DNA from: Roseococcus pinisoli
Lineage (GTDB): Bacteria; Pseudomonadota; Alphaproteobacteria; Acetobacterales; Acetobacteraceae
DNA: 64,000 bases
NCBI RefSeq assembly: GCF_018413645.1
Contig: NZ_JAHCDA010000001.1
Span: forward strand, 620,001-684,000
Direction: 5' to 3'
Position numbers and translations under genes: made by a program. This document shows, piece by piece, positions 1 through 7,978 of this stretch. Position 1 is the stretch's first letter, and the number at the start of each line of letters is the position of its first letter. The notes under the pieces are model-generated. The model was not told the origin of the DNA and searched no databases. It saw nothing but the letters and a program-made list of their open reading frames with translations.

Positions 1-1
1 G

Positions 2-694
2 GCCCTGGTGCTTACCTTCGTCGCGGGCGCGGTGAATGCGGGCGCGCTGGTCGCGGTCGGGCAGTACACCTCGCACATGTCGGGCATCGTCTCGGCCGTC
101 GCGGACAACCTCGCGCTGGGGGCCTGGATGCTGGTGGCGGGCGGGATCGGCGCGCTGCTCGCCTTCACGCTGGGCGCCGCCGCCTCGGCCTGGCTCATCA
201 ACTGGGGAAGGCGGCACCGGGTCGGCGAGCAATATGCGCTGCCGCTCCTGCTCGAGGCCGCGCTGCTGGCCGGATTCGGCCTCGCCGGCCTGGCGCTGCC
301 CGCTGGCGGCGCCTTCGCCGCCCTCGCCGTCCCGCTGCTCTGCTTCATCATGGGGCTGCAGAACGCGACCATCACGAAGGTCTCGGGCGCGCGGATGCGG
401 ACCACCCATGTGACGGGCATCGTGACCGATATCGGCATCGAGCTCGGCAAGCTCGCCTACTGGAACCGCGACCCGCTCTGGCCCGGCCCCGCCGTGCGGG
501 CGGACCGCCCCAAGCTCCGGCTGCTGACTGCGCTGCTGGCCATGTTCTTCCTGGGCGGGGTGGTCGGCGCCTTAGGCTTCGCGCTGGCCGGCTATGCGAC
601 GACCCTGCCGCTGGCGCTGCTCCTCGCCCTCTTCGGCGGCGCGCCCGCCGTCGCCCGGGCCCTGGCCCGGACGGGCGTTAGTCGCCGGGCCTAG
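2..694 (+). CDS. DUF1275 (YoaK-like) membrane protein, 5' partial
   Basis: Integral membrane protein of the DUF1275/YoaK family, whose function is not established. The frame is open to the left edge of the window, and the first visible residues (ALVLTFVAGAVNAG) match the first transmembrane segment of the family, so the true start lies upstream. About six hydrophobic segments follow. The family-typical stretch GLQNATITKVSGARMRTTHVTG is present around visible residues 118-140 (approximate). The stop overlaps the convergent Rieske gene by 4 bp. Family call is firm, function unknown. Confidence 0.8.
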   Translation, partial: ALVLTFVAGAVNAGALVAVGQYTSHMSGIVSAVADNLALGAWMLVAGGIGALLAFTLGAAASAWLINWGRRHRVGEQYALPLLLEAALLAGFGLAGLALPAGGAFAALAVPLLCFIMGLQNATITKVSGARMRTTHVTGIVTDIGIELGKLAYWNRDPLWPGPAVRADRPKLRLLTALLAMFFLGGVVGALGFALAGYATTLPLALLLALFGGAPAVARALARTGVSRRA

Positions 695-1038
695 CGGCCG
701 GCCTCCACCGGCACGCGGACCTCGCCTTCCTCGATCCGCACGGCCACCGCCTCCAGCACGTCGCCGATGCAGGGGCCGGAGATGCACTCGCCATCCTCGA
801 TCCGGAAACGCGCGCCATGGGCCGCGCAGACGATTCGCTCGCCCTTGCGGTCCAGGAAGCGATGCGGGACCAGCTCCAGCGGCACGCCGACATGCGGGCA
901 GGAATTCACATAGACCAGCACCTGCTCGCCCCGCCGGATGGCGAAGAGGCCGGTGAAGCCGCCGGGCGGGGCATCGAAGCCGCGCGATTCGCCATCGGGG
1001 AGGTCCTCGAGGCGGCAGAGGGTGCGCCACTCGCTCAT
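691..1038 (-). CDS. Rieske (2Fe-2S) ferredoxin-like protein
   Basis: Small soluble 115-aa Rieske protein, probably an electron-transfer ferredoxin. The two cluster-binding boxes are intact: CPHVG at residues 47-51 and CAAHG at 71-75, giving the two Cys and two His ligands. There is no signal peptide, membrane anchor or fused oxygenase domain, so it resembles NirD/BphF-type small Rieske proteins rather than the bc1 subunit. No oxygenase or reductase partner is adjacent, so its electron acceptor cannot be deduced. It ends 4 bp inside the convergent DUF1275 gene. Confidence 0.85.
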   Translation of the reverse strand: MSEWRTLCRLEDLPDGESRGFDAPPGGFTGLFAIRRGEQVLVYVNSCPHVGVPLELVPHRFLDRKGERIVCAAHGARFRIEDGECISGPCIGDVLEAVAVRIEEGEVRVPVEAGR

Positions 1039-1132
1039 GCGCGGGGCTTCCCAGGGATCATGACGGCGGCGTGCCGCGCGGGGATCATCGCCGGCGCGCC
1101 CACCAGCCTATGGTCGCGGAGGCTGGCGGCCT

Positions 1133-1561
1133 TCACCCCTTCGCCATCTCCAGGATCACGGCGGAATGCTCCGGCGTGATGGGCATGACGGAAAGGCGCG
1201 ACTGCCGGACGAGGGAAATGCCCTCGAGCCTCGGCTCGGCCTTGATGGCGGCCAGCGTCACCGGATGCTTCACGGGTTCGATGGCCTTCATGTCCACGCA
1301 GACCCAGCGGCCGGTCTCGTCGCTCGGATCGGGATAGGCCTCGCGGACGACCTCCACGATGCCCACGATCTCCTTGCCGATGTTGGAATGATAGAAATAG
1401 GCGCGGTCGCCCTTCTTCATCGCCTTGAGGAAAGCGGCGGCCTGGTGGTTGCGCACCCCGGTCCAGGGCTCGATGCCGTTGGCGACCTGCTGGTCCCAGC
1501 TGAAGGCATCGGGCTCGGACTTCACGAGATGGACGGGAATTTTCGGCGATCGGGCGGGCAT
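1133..1561 (-). CDS. EVE domain-containing protein
   Basis: Protein of 142 aa made up entirely of one EVE domain (PUA-like fold, thymocyte nuclear protein 1 family), proposed to bind modified bases in nucleic acids. Diagnostic stretches are LVKSEPDAFSWDQQ near the N-terminus, WTGVRNHQAAAFLKAMKKGD, and FYHSNIGKEIVGIVEV. The start was placed at the ATG giving MPARSPKIPVHLV, because this is where family homology begins; longer in-frame extensions run into the divergent ccmC region and look non-coding. It is divergent from ccmC, with 187 bp between the starts. Confidence 0.85.
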   Translation of the reverse strand: MPARSPKIPVHLVKSEPDAFSWDQQVANGIEPWTGVRNHQAAAFLKAMKKGDRAYFYHSNIGKEIVGIVEVVREAYPDPSDETGRWVCVDMKAIEPVKHPVTLAAIKAEPRLEGISLVRQSRLSVMPITPEHSAVILEMAKG

Positions 1562-1748
1562 GCGGGCGTTTCCTGGGAGGCGCTGCAGCCTAGAGCGCAC
1601 GGCGCCGGGACGAAACACCCGGGCGCCATCCGCCAGGACATGATCCAGATCAAGGGAAGCCAAGGCGAGGGCCGATAGTCGGAGCCAAGGCCGTTCGGCA
1701 AAGGCATCATACCGCCCCCCTGGCTTTGAACGAAGGACGCTAAGGCTT

Positions 1749-2543
1749 ATGTTGCGCGGCGTGGACGCCACCTCTCCTTCGGCCAACCTGCCTCGTCCCG
1801 GCGGGTCGCTGCATCGTTTCGCCAATCCGGGCCGCTTCCTGCGGCTGACGGACAGCTGGCTGCCCGTGCTCGCCGCCGCGGCGGCGCTGGTGCTCGGCTG
1901 GGGCGTGGTCTGGGGCCTGTTCTTCGCGCCGCCCGACTGGCAGCAGGGCGAGACCGTCCGGATCATGTTCGTCCATGTCCCGATGGCCTGGCTGGCCATG
2001 GGCGGCTATCTCGGCCTCGCTGTGCTCTCCCTCATGTCGCTGATCTGGCGGCATCCGCTGGCCGATCTCACGGCGCGCGAGCTCTCGCCGATCGGCGCCG
2101 CGGTCACCGCCCTCTGCCTCGTCACCGGCAGCCTCTGGGGCCGGCCGATGTGGGGCACCTGGTGGGTCTGGGACGCGCGGCTGACCTCGGTGCTGGTGCT
2201 GTTCTTCCTCTGGCTCGGCCATGCGGCCCTCGTCCGCGCCTTCGACGATCCGGAGCGCGGCGCACGCATGGGCGCGATCCTGGCGCTGGTGGGCGTGGTG
2301 AACCTTCCCATCGTGAAGTTCTCGGTCGACTGGTGGAACACGCTGCATCAGCCCGCGAGCCTGACGCGGATCGACGCACCGGGCATGCATGTCGATATCC
2401 TGTATCCCCTGCTGGTCTGCGCCGTGGGCTTCAGCCTGGCCTTCGCCGCGCTGGTGCTGGCCGCCACGCGCGCGGCCGTGATGGAGCGGCGCGTGCGCGC
2501 CCTGCAGATGGCGGCCGCCCGCCGTGCCGAGGCTTCGGCATGA
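1749..2543 (+). CDS. ccmC: Heme exporter/transfer protein CcmC
   Basis: Integral inner-membrane protein of 264 aa that delivers heme to CcmE in system I cytochrome c maturation. Six hydrophobic segments are visible. The tryptophan-rich WWD motif GTWWVWDARLTS lies between segments, with the flanking conserved stretches FVHVPMAW and VKFSVDWWNTLHQPAS carrying the two periplasmic heme-ligand histidines. It is the first gene of a tightly packed ccmCDEFGHI operon and its TGA overlaps the ATG of ccmD. The ABC-type partners CcmA and CcmB are not next to it. Confidence 0.95.
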   Translation: MLRGVDATSPSANLPRPGGSLHRFANPGRFLRLTDSWLPVLAAAAALVLGWGVVWGLFFAPPDWQQGETVRIMFVHVPMAWLAMGGYLGLAVLSLMSLIWRHPLADLTARELSPIGAAVTALCLVTGSLWGRPMWGTWWVWDARLTSVLVLFFLWLGHAALVRAFDDPERGARMGAILALVGVVNLPIVKFSVDWWNTLHQPASLTRIDAPGMHVDILYPLLVCAVGFSLAFAALVLAATRAAVMERRVRALQMAAARRAEASA

Positions 2544-2674
2544 GCACCCATTGGACCTATGTGGCCATCGCCTGGGGCCTCGCCGGCGCCGTCTTCCTCG
2601 CCCTCTCCACCATGTCGGTGACGCGCTACCGCCGGGCGAAGCGCCTGCTCTCGCGCCTGGAGACCCGGCGATGA
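2540..2674 (+). CDS. ccmD: Heme exporter protein CcmD
   Basis: Very small (44 aa) single-pass membrane protein that helps release holo-CcmE from the CcmABC complex. The start (MSTHWTYVAIAW) overlaps the ccmC stop as ATGA, and its own stop overlaps the ccmE start. One transmembrane helix (about residues 7-27) is followed by a strongly basic tail (RYRRAKRLLSRLETRR), the usual CcmD architecture. Primary sequence is poorly conserved in this family, so the call rests on size, topology and position between ccmC and ccmE. Confidence 0.85.
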   Translation: MSTHWTYVAIAWGLAGAVFLALSTMSVTRYRRAKRLLSRLETRR

Positions 2675-3165
2675 ACCGCAAGAAGCGCCGCCTCTACATC
2701 CTCCTGCTCTGCGCGATCGGCATCGGCTCGGCGACCGCGCTGACGCTGACCGCCTTCCAGGACAACCTCGTCTTCTTCCTCGCCCCCAGCGACATCGCCC
2801 GCGAGGCGCCGCCGCCCGGCCGCGCCTTCCGCCTCGGCGGCCTGGTCGAGGCCGGCAGCGTCGAGCGGGGCGGCGCCACGGTGCGCTTCCGCGTGACGGA
2901 CGGCGCCCATACCATCTCCGTCACCTTCAGCGGCGTCCTGCCCGACCTCTTCCGCGAGGGCCAGGGCGTGGTCGCGCAGGGCGTGATGGGCCCTGACGGC
3001 ACCTTCGCCGCGCGCGAGGTGCTGGCGCGCCACGACGAAACCTACATGCCGCCGGAGGTGGCCGCCGCGCTCCGCCGCTCGGGCCACTGGAACCCCTCGC
3101 AGGGGGCCGCGCCGCCGGCCGCGACGTGGAACACGCTGAGCCCGGCGACACGGACTGGCTCGTGA
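2671..3165 (+). CDS. ccmE: Cytochrome c-type biogenesis heme chaperone CcmE
   Basis: Periplasmic heme chaperone of 164 aa, anchored by an N-terminal helix after the basic start MNRKKRRLYI. It carries heme covalently on a histidine: the conserved motif LARHDETYMPPEV is intact with the heme-binding residue at His121 and the following Tyr at 125. The OB-fold region spans roughly residues 45-130, and the C-terminal tail is short and low-complexity. It overlaps ccmD upstream, and its TGA overlaps a GTG start for ccmF, consistent with translational coupling. Confidence 0.95.
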   Translation: MNRKKRRLYILLLCAIGIGSATALTLTAFQDNLVFFLAPSDIAREAPPPGRAFRLGGLVEAGSVERGGATVRFRVTDGAHTISVTFSGVLPDLFREGQGVVAQGVMGPDGTFAAREVLARHDETYMPPEVAAALRRSGHWNPSQGAAPPAATWNTLSPATRTGS

Positions 3166-5129
3166 TCCCTGAACTCGGACATTTTGCGCTCATCCTCGCG
3201 GCGGCGCTCGCCATCGCGCAGTCGATCCTGCCGCTCATCGGCGCGCAGCGCGGCGACGCGCGGCTGATGGGTTCCGCTCCGCCGCTGGCGCTGGCCGGCC
3301 TCATCGCCGTCGCCGTCGCCTTCGGCGCGCTGGTCTGGAGCTATGCGACGAACGACACCACCGTCGCCAATGTCGTGGCCAACAGCCATTCCGCGAAGCC
3401 GATGATCTACAAGATCAGCGGAACCTGGGGGAACCACGAGGGCTCGATGGTCCTCTGGGTGCTGGTGCTGGCCATCTGCGCTGCGGCGGTCGCCGGCTTC
3501 GGGCGGGACCTGCCTTCCGCGCTCCAGGCCCGCGTCATCGCGGTGCTGGGCACGATCTCGCTCGGCTTCCTCGCCTTCATCCTCTTCACCTCCAATCCCT
3601 TCGAGCGTGTCTGGCCGCCGCCGCCGGACGGCAACGGCCTCAACCCGCTGCTGCAGGATCTCGGCCTCGCCGTGCATCCGCCGCTGCTCTACGCGGGCTA
3701 TGTCGGCTTCTCGGTCACCTTCGCCTTCGCCGTGGCCGCGCTCATCGAGGGGCGCGTGGACGCGGCCTGGGGCCGCTGGGTGCGGCCCTGGGCGCTGGGC
3801 GCCTGGTCCTTCCTGACGCTGGGCATCGCGATCGGCTCGTGGTGGGCCTATTACGAGCTCGGCTGGGGCGGCTACTGGTTCTGGGACCCGGTGGAGAACG
3901 CCTCACTCCTGCCCTGGCTGGCCGGCACGGCGCTGCTGCACTCGGCGATCGTGGTCGAGAAGCGCGAGGCGCTGAAGATCTGGACCGTGCTGCTGGCGCT
4001 GCTGGCCTTCGCGCTCTCGCTGCTCGGCACCTTCCTGGTGCGCTCGGGCATCCTGAATAGCGTGCACTCCTTCGCCTCCGACCCGTCGCGCGGCGTCTTC
4101 ATTCTCGTGCTGCTCGGCATCTACATCGCGGGCGCCTTCCTGCTCTTCGCCTGGCGCGCGCCGGCGATGGCGCCGACGGGCGTCTTCGCCCCGGTCTCGC
4201 GCGAGGGCGCGCTGGTGCTGAACAACCTGCTGCTCTGCTCGATCACGGCGGTGGTGCTGGTGGGCACGCTCTACCCGCTCTTCCTCGACCTGCTGACGGG
4301 CCAGATGATCTCGGTCGGCCCCCCCTTCTTCAACACCGCCACCGCGCCGCTGGCCGTGCCGATGATCGCCGGCATGGCGATCGGCCCCATGATGCCCTGG
4401 AAGCGCGCGACGCTCTGGCCGGTGCTGCAGCGGCTGTGGTGGGCCGCCTGCCTGGCGCTGGCCGCCTTCGTGCTGACCCTGGCCTTCGCCGGCTGGCACG
4501 TACTGCCGGCCTTCGGCTTCGCCTGCGGATTCTGGCTGATCGGCGGTGCGGCGGCCGATATCGCGGACCGCGCCGGCCTCGGCCGCACGCGCCTCGCCAA
4601 TGTGCTGAACCGCGCGCGCAATCTGCCCCGCTCCGCCTGGGGCGCCGCGGTCGCGCATGCCGGCATGGGCGTGACGCTGCTCGGCGTCGCCGGCATGGGC
4701 CTCGCCACCGAGCACCTCGCCTCGCTGCGGGCTGGCGAATCGACCTCCTACGCCGGCTACGAATGGCGCCTGGACGGCGTGCGCGACGTGACGGGCCCCA
4801 ACTTCACCGCCCGCCGCGCCACCCTCACCCTCCTGCGCGACGGCCACGTCGCCCATGTCATGGAACCGTCGCGCCGCTTCTTCCCGCAGGGCCGCACCAC
4901 CACCACCGAGACCTCCATCCGCACCAACCTGGTCCGCGACCTCTATGCCGTGCTGGGCGAGGAGCATGAGGGCCTCGCCGTGCTACGGCTGCACGTCAAT
5001 CCGCTGGCACCCTGGATCTGGCTCGGCTCCTTCATCATGGCGCTGGGCGGCGCGCTTTCGCTGAGCGACCGGCGCGTGCGCGTCGCCGCCCCCGCAGCCC
5101 GGCGGCGCGAGGCCGAGGCGCGGGCATGA
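3162..5129 (+). CDS. ccmF: Heme lyase subunit CcmF
   Basis: Large polytopic membrane subunit of the heme lyase complex that ligates heme from CcmE to apocytochrome c. It carries the WWD-type heme motif WGGYWFWDPVENASLLPWL and conserved heme-ligand His regions (for example HPPLLYAGYVG). I chose the GTG at 3162 (MIPELGHFALILAAAL), which overlaps the ccmE stop as GTGA and matches the family N-terminus, giving 655 aa. An ATG at 3126 would add 12 residues lying inside ccmE. The stop overlaps the ccmG ATG. Confidence 0.93.
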   Translation: MIPELGHFALILAAALAIAQSILPLIGAQRGDARLMGSAPPLALAGLIAVAVAFGALVWSYATNDTTVANVVANSHSAKPMIYKISGTWGNHEGSMVLWVLVLAICAAAVAGFGRDLPSALQARVIAVLGTISLGFLAFILFTSNPFERVWPPPPDGNGLNPLLQDLGLAVHPPLLYAGYVGFSVTFAFAVAALIEGRVDAAWGRWVRPWALGAWSFLTLGIAIGSWWAYYELGWGGYWFWDPVENASLLPWLAGTALLHSAIVVEKREALKIWTVLLALLAFALSLLGTFLVRSGILNSVHSFASDPSRGVFILVLLGIYIAGAFLLFAWRAPAMAPTGVFAPVSREGALVLNNLLLCSITAVVLVGTLYPLFLDLLTGQMISVGPPFFNTATAPLAVPMIAGMAIGPMMPWKRATLWPVLQRLWWAACLALAAFVLTLAFAGWHVLPAFGFACGFWLIGGAAADIADRAGLGRTRLANVLNRARNLPRSAWGAAVAHAGMGVTLLGVAGMGLATEHLASLRAGESTSYAGYEWRLDGVRDVTGPNFTARRATLTLLRDGHVAHVMEPSRRFFPQGRTTTTETSIRTNLVRDLYAVLGEEHEGLAVLRLHVNPLAPWIWLGSFIMALGGALSLSDRRVRVAAPAARRREAEARA

Positions 5130-5731
5130 GCGGGAATGCCGACCAGGACGCGGCGCGGCCCGCCCGGCCGTCCCGCCGCAAGCTGATGCTCTACGCGCCG
5201 CTCGCCGTCGCGGGCGTGGGAGGCCTGGGCTTCTGGGCCATGCTCCGCGGCCTCGGCGACGGCAGCTTCAATCCGCGCGGCGTTCCCTCCGCGCTGATCG
5301 GCAAGACGGCGCCGGAATTCTCGCTGCCGGGCGTCGAGGGCCTCGACCTTCCGCCGCTGTCCTCACCGGACCTGCTGACCTTCGACCGGCCCATCGTCGT
5401 GAATTTCTGGGCGAGCTGGTGCGTGCCCTGCATCGTCGAGCATCCGCAGCTCATGGCGCTGCATCGCCAGGGCGTGCCCGTGCTCGGCATCAACTACAAG
5501 GACCGCGCGCCCGATGCGCGCAACTTCCTGACGCGCCATGGCAATCCCTTCACGCGGCTGGGCGCGGACTTCCCCGGTCGCACCGCCATCGACTGGGGCG
5601 TCTACGGCGTGCCGGAGAGCTATGTGCTCGACCGCCGGGGCGTGATCCGCTGGCGCTGGGCCGGCCCCATCACGCCCGAGGTGATGAGCGAAAGCATCGT
5701 TCCCCTGATCCGCTCGCTCGGGCGCGCGTGA
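5126..5731 (+). CDS. ccmG: Thiol:disulfide oxidoreductase CcmG/DsbE
   Basis: Membrane-anchored periplasmic thioredoxin-like protein of 201 aa that reduces apocytochrome c or CcmH disulfides before heme attachment. An N-terminal anchor (about residues 20-40) precedes the thioredoxin fold, with the active site FWASWCVPC (Cys99, Cys102). The CcmG-specific GxNYKD-type region (LGINYKDR) and the cis-Pro context GVPESYVLD are also present. Its ATG overlaps the ccmF stop, and its TGA shares a base with the ccmH ATG. Confidence 0.95.
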   Translation: MSGNADQDAARPARPSRRKLMLYAPLAVAGVGGLGFWAMLRGLGDGSFNPRGVPSALIGKTAPEFSLPGVEGLDLPPLSSPDLLTFDRPIVVNFWASWCVPCIVEHPQLMALHRQGVPVLGINYKDRAPDARNFLTRHGNPFTRLGADFPGRTAIDWGVYGVPESYVLDRRGVIRWRWAGPITPEVMSESIVPLIRSLGRA

Positions 5732-6216
5732 TGGCGCGGATGCTGTCCCTGCTGGTGCTGCTGCTGGCCGCGCCGCTGGCGCCCGCTTCCGCCCAGATCG
5801 CCGACCGCCTGGCCGACCCTGTCGCCGAGGCGCGCGCCCGCGAGATCGGGCGCGAGCTGCGCTGCCTCGTCTGCCAGAACCAGTCCATCGAGGACAGCGA
5901 GGCCGACCTTGCGCGCGACCTGCGCCGCATCGTCCGCGAGCAGGTCTCCCGCGGCGCCTCGCATGACGAGGTGATGCGCTTCGTGCACGACCGCTACGGC
6001 GACTTCGTGCTGTTGCGCCCGCCCTTCCGGCTCTCGACGCTGCTGCTCTGGGCGACACCCGTGCTGGCCCTGCTGGGCGGGCTCTTCGCCATCTGGCGCC
6101 TGCGCCGTCGCCGCGCGGTGCCCGTGGGCGAGCTCACCGAGGCCGAGCGTGCGCGCCTCGCCGAACGCCTCGGCCCTTCCCTGTCCGACAAGTCTCAGGG
6201 CGAACCCCGTACGTGA
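5731..6216 (+). CDS. ccmH: Cytochrome c-type biogenesis protein CcmH
   Basis: Periplasmic, membrane-anchored thioredoxin-like component of the heme lyase, 161 aa. A cleavable signal sequence (residues 1-21, ending ASAQ) is followed by the LRCLVCQNQSI motif with the redox pair Cys45 and Cys48, a helical domain, and a C-terminal membrane helix at about residues 108-125. This is the short CcmH form, with the TPR portion encoded separately by ccmI downstream. The start is the ATG overlapping the ccmG stop; the stop overlaps the ccmI GTG. Confidence 0.95.
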   Translation: MARMLSLLVLLLAAPLAPASAQIADRLADPVAEARAREIGRELRCLVCQNQSIEDSEADLARDLRRIVREQVSRGASHDEVMRFVHDRYGDFVLLRPPFRLSTLLLWATPVLALLGGLFAIWRLRRRRAVPVGELTEAERARLAERLGPSLSDKSQGEPRT

Positions 6217-7004
6217 CCTGGCTCGCGCTCGGCCTCCTGGCCGCCCTCATCCTCTCGCCGCTCGCCTGGGCCGCGCTGCGCCCGCCGCGCGCACGCGGCC
6301 GCGCGGAGACCGACCTCGCGCTGTTCCGCTCGCAGCTCGCCGAGCTCGACGCCCAGCGCGCCGAGGGCCGGCTCGACGAGACCGCGCATCGGGCCGCCAC
6401 GCTGGAGGTGCAGCGACGCCTGATCGCGGCCCCGGCCCCCGAGGCGGCGCTGCCGGCGGACCGCCCTTCGCCCGTGCTGCTGGCGGCGCTGGTCCTCGTG
6501 CCGGTGACGGGCGTGCTGCTGTACCTGGACCGCGGCCATCCCGGCATGCCCTCCGCCACGCTGACCGAGCGCCGCGAGGCCGCGGCGGCGGACGACCTCA
6601 TCATCCTCCGCCTGCGGGAGCGCCTGCGCACCGCCGATCCGGCGACGGAATCCGGGCGGCAAGGCTTCATCCTGCTCGGCAATGCCGAGCGCGCGCGGGG
6701 CCGCCTCGCGGAAGCTTCCGCCGCCTATAGCCGCGCGCTGGAGAACCGCTTCGACCTCGGCCTCGCCATCCGCTTCGTGGAGGTCGAGATCGAGCGCGGG
6801 GAGACGGAGAACGCGCTCGCCTGGATCGACCGCAGCCTCGTGACCGAGCCCGATCCGCGCCTTCGCTTCCTCAAGGGCCTGGCCCTGGTGCGGGCCGGCC
6901 GACCGGAGGAGGCCCGCGCGACCTGGCAGGCGCTGCTCGCCGAGGCGCCGGCCGATGCGCCCTGGCGGCCGGCCGTGCAGCAGAGCCTGGACGGCCTGCC
7001 CTAG
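6213..7004 (+). CDS. ccmI: Cytochrome c-type biogenesis protein CcmI
   Basis: Apocytochrome c chaperone of 263 aa. Two membrane helices at about residues 3-22 and 85-105 flank a cytoplasmic leucine-zipper-like loop (FRSQLAELDAQRAEGRLDE). A periplasmic TPR domain follows (ILLGNAERARGRLAEASAAYSRALENRFD is recognisable in shape). It starts with GTG, overlapping the ccmH stop as GTGA. It is the last gene of the ccm operon and converges on a small membrane-protein gene 2 bp away. Confidence 0.9.
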   Translation: MTWLALGLLAALILSPLAWAALRPPRARGRAETDLALFRSQLAELDAQRAEGRLDETAHRAATLEVQRRLIAAPAPEAALPADRPSPVLLAALVLVPVTGVLLYLDRGHPGMPSATLTERREAAAADDLIILRLRERLRTADPATESGRQGFILLGNAERARGRLAEASAAYSRALENRFDLGLAIRFVEVEIERGETENALAWIDRSLVTEPDPRLRFLKGLALVRAGRPEEARATWQALLAEAPADAPWRPAVQQSLDGLP

Positions 7005-7006
7005 GT

Positions 7007-7231
7007 TCAGGACGGGACGGCCGCGCCTAGCAGCGACGGCGCGTACCTGAAAAAGGCCCAGGCGATGATGCCGCCGAGGGCGAGCAGCGCGCTCAGCACG
7101 CCGGCCGCGAAGGGGATCAGGCCGTCCATCTCGTCGAAGCGGCGGCTGCCCTCCGCGGTCAGCAGGCCCCACCAGGCGAAGACGCCCAGCGCCGCGGCGA
7201 GGAATAGACCGATCGACGCCGTGCGACGCAT
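7007..7231 (-). CDS. Small two-helix membrane protein, unknown function
   Basis: 74-aa protein with two predicted membrane helices (about residues 5-25 and 40-65) joined by a short acidic loop (SRRFDEMDGLIP). No family recognised. The start is an ATG with AGGAAAGAGAG a few bases upstream. It sits between the convergent ccm operon and mobA on the same strand, separated from mobA by only about 36 bp, so the two could be cotranscribed. There is nothing to link it to cytochrome or molybdenum metabolism beyond position. Confidence 0.6.
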   Translation of the reverse strand: MRRTASIGLFLAAALGVFAWWGLLTAEGSRRFDEMDGLIPFAAGVLSALLALGGIIAWAFFRYAPSLLGAAVPS

Positions 7232-7267
7232 GGAAGCTCTCTTTCCTGGCAGTGGAAGGGCAATTCG

Positions 7268-7855
7268 TCAGGACGGTCCCGGATGCGCCAGCAGCCGCTC
7301 GGCCGCCTCGAGTTCCTCGAGGGTGTTCACGTTGAAGAAGGGATCGCCCTCCCAGGCCACCGTGGCCACGCCGTGCCGGGCGGCCCAGGCGCCGACGCGC
7401 CTTTCGCCGTCGAGGATCGCCGCGCGGAGCTCGCCGGCCAGCCGCCGCGGCCAGAGCGCCACCGGCGGATGCGCGCGCCCCTCCGAGGCAGCGCAGGCCA
7501 GCGCCGCACCCGCGCCGTGCAGCCGCTCCACCAGGTCCGGCGGAAGGAAGGGCGCGTCGCCGGTGACGGTCACCACCCAGGGCAGCGGCGAAGATTCCAG
7601 CGCCGCGAGGATCCCCGCCAGCGGCCCGGGATGCCCCGGCACGCTGTCCGGCCAGACCGGCAGGCCGAAGGAGCCGAAGCGCGCGGGGTCGCCATTGGCG
7701 TTGATCGCGAGGCCCTCGCATTGCGGGGCCAGCCGCTCGATCACATGGGCCAGCATCGGCCGGCCGCCGAGCCGGCGCAGCGGCTTGTCGCCGCCGCCCA
7801 TCCGCCGGGAAAGCCCGCCGGCGAGGATGACGCCGAAGGTCGGTGGTGTCCTCAT
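7268..7855 (-). CDS. mobA: Molybdenum cofactor guanylyltransferase MobA
   Basis: Converts Mo-molybdopterin plus GTP to the bis-MGD precursor in the cytoplasm. The 195-aa protein begins with the nucleotidyltransferase signature [16 protein letters not shown] (residues 11-26), and the metal-binding Asp is in [12 protein letters not shown] (Asp100). The start at [14 protein letters not shown] was chosen because a longer reading adds 27 Arg/Ala-rich residues lacking homology. It is divergent from the TPP-enzyme gene downstream. No other moco genes or molybdoenzymes are in the window. Confidence 0.92.
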   Translation of the reverse strand: MRTPPTFGVILAGGLSRRMGGGDKPLRRLGGRPMLAHVIERLAPQCEGLAINANGDPARFGSFGLPVWPDSVPGHPGPLAGILAALESSPLPWVVTVTGDAPFLPPDLVERLHGAGAALACAASEGRAHPPVALWPRRLAGELRAAILDGERRVGAWAARHGVATVAWEGDPFFNVNTLEELEAAERLLAHPGPS

Positions 7856-7978
7856 AACCCTCCCACGTCGCGCGCCGCCCCGTCTTGCCGATTCGCCATC
7901 TTCGGCCCAGGCTGCGCGCGACGTCCATGAGGACAATCACGGCGGGCCAAGCCCCCGGACCTTTGAGGAGAGTTACGC

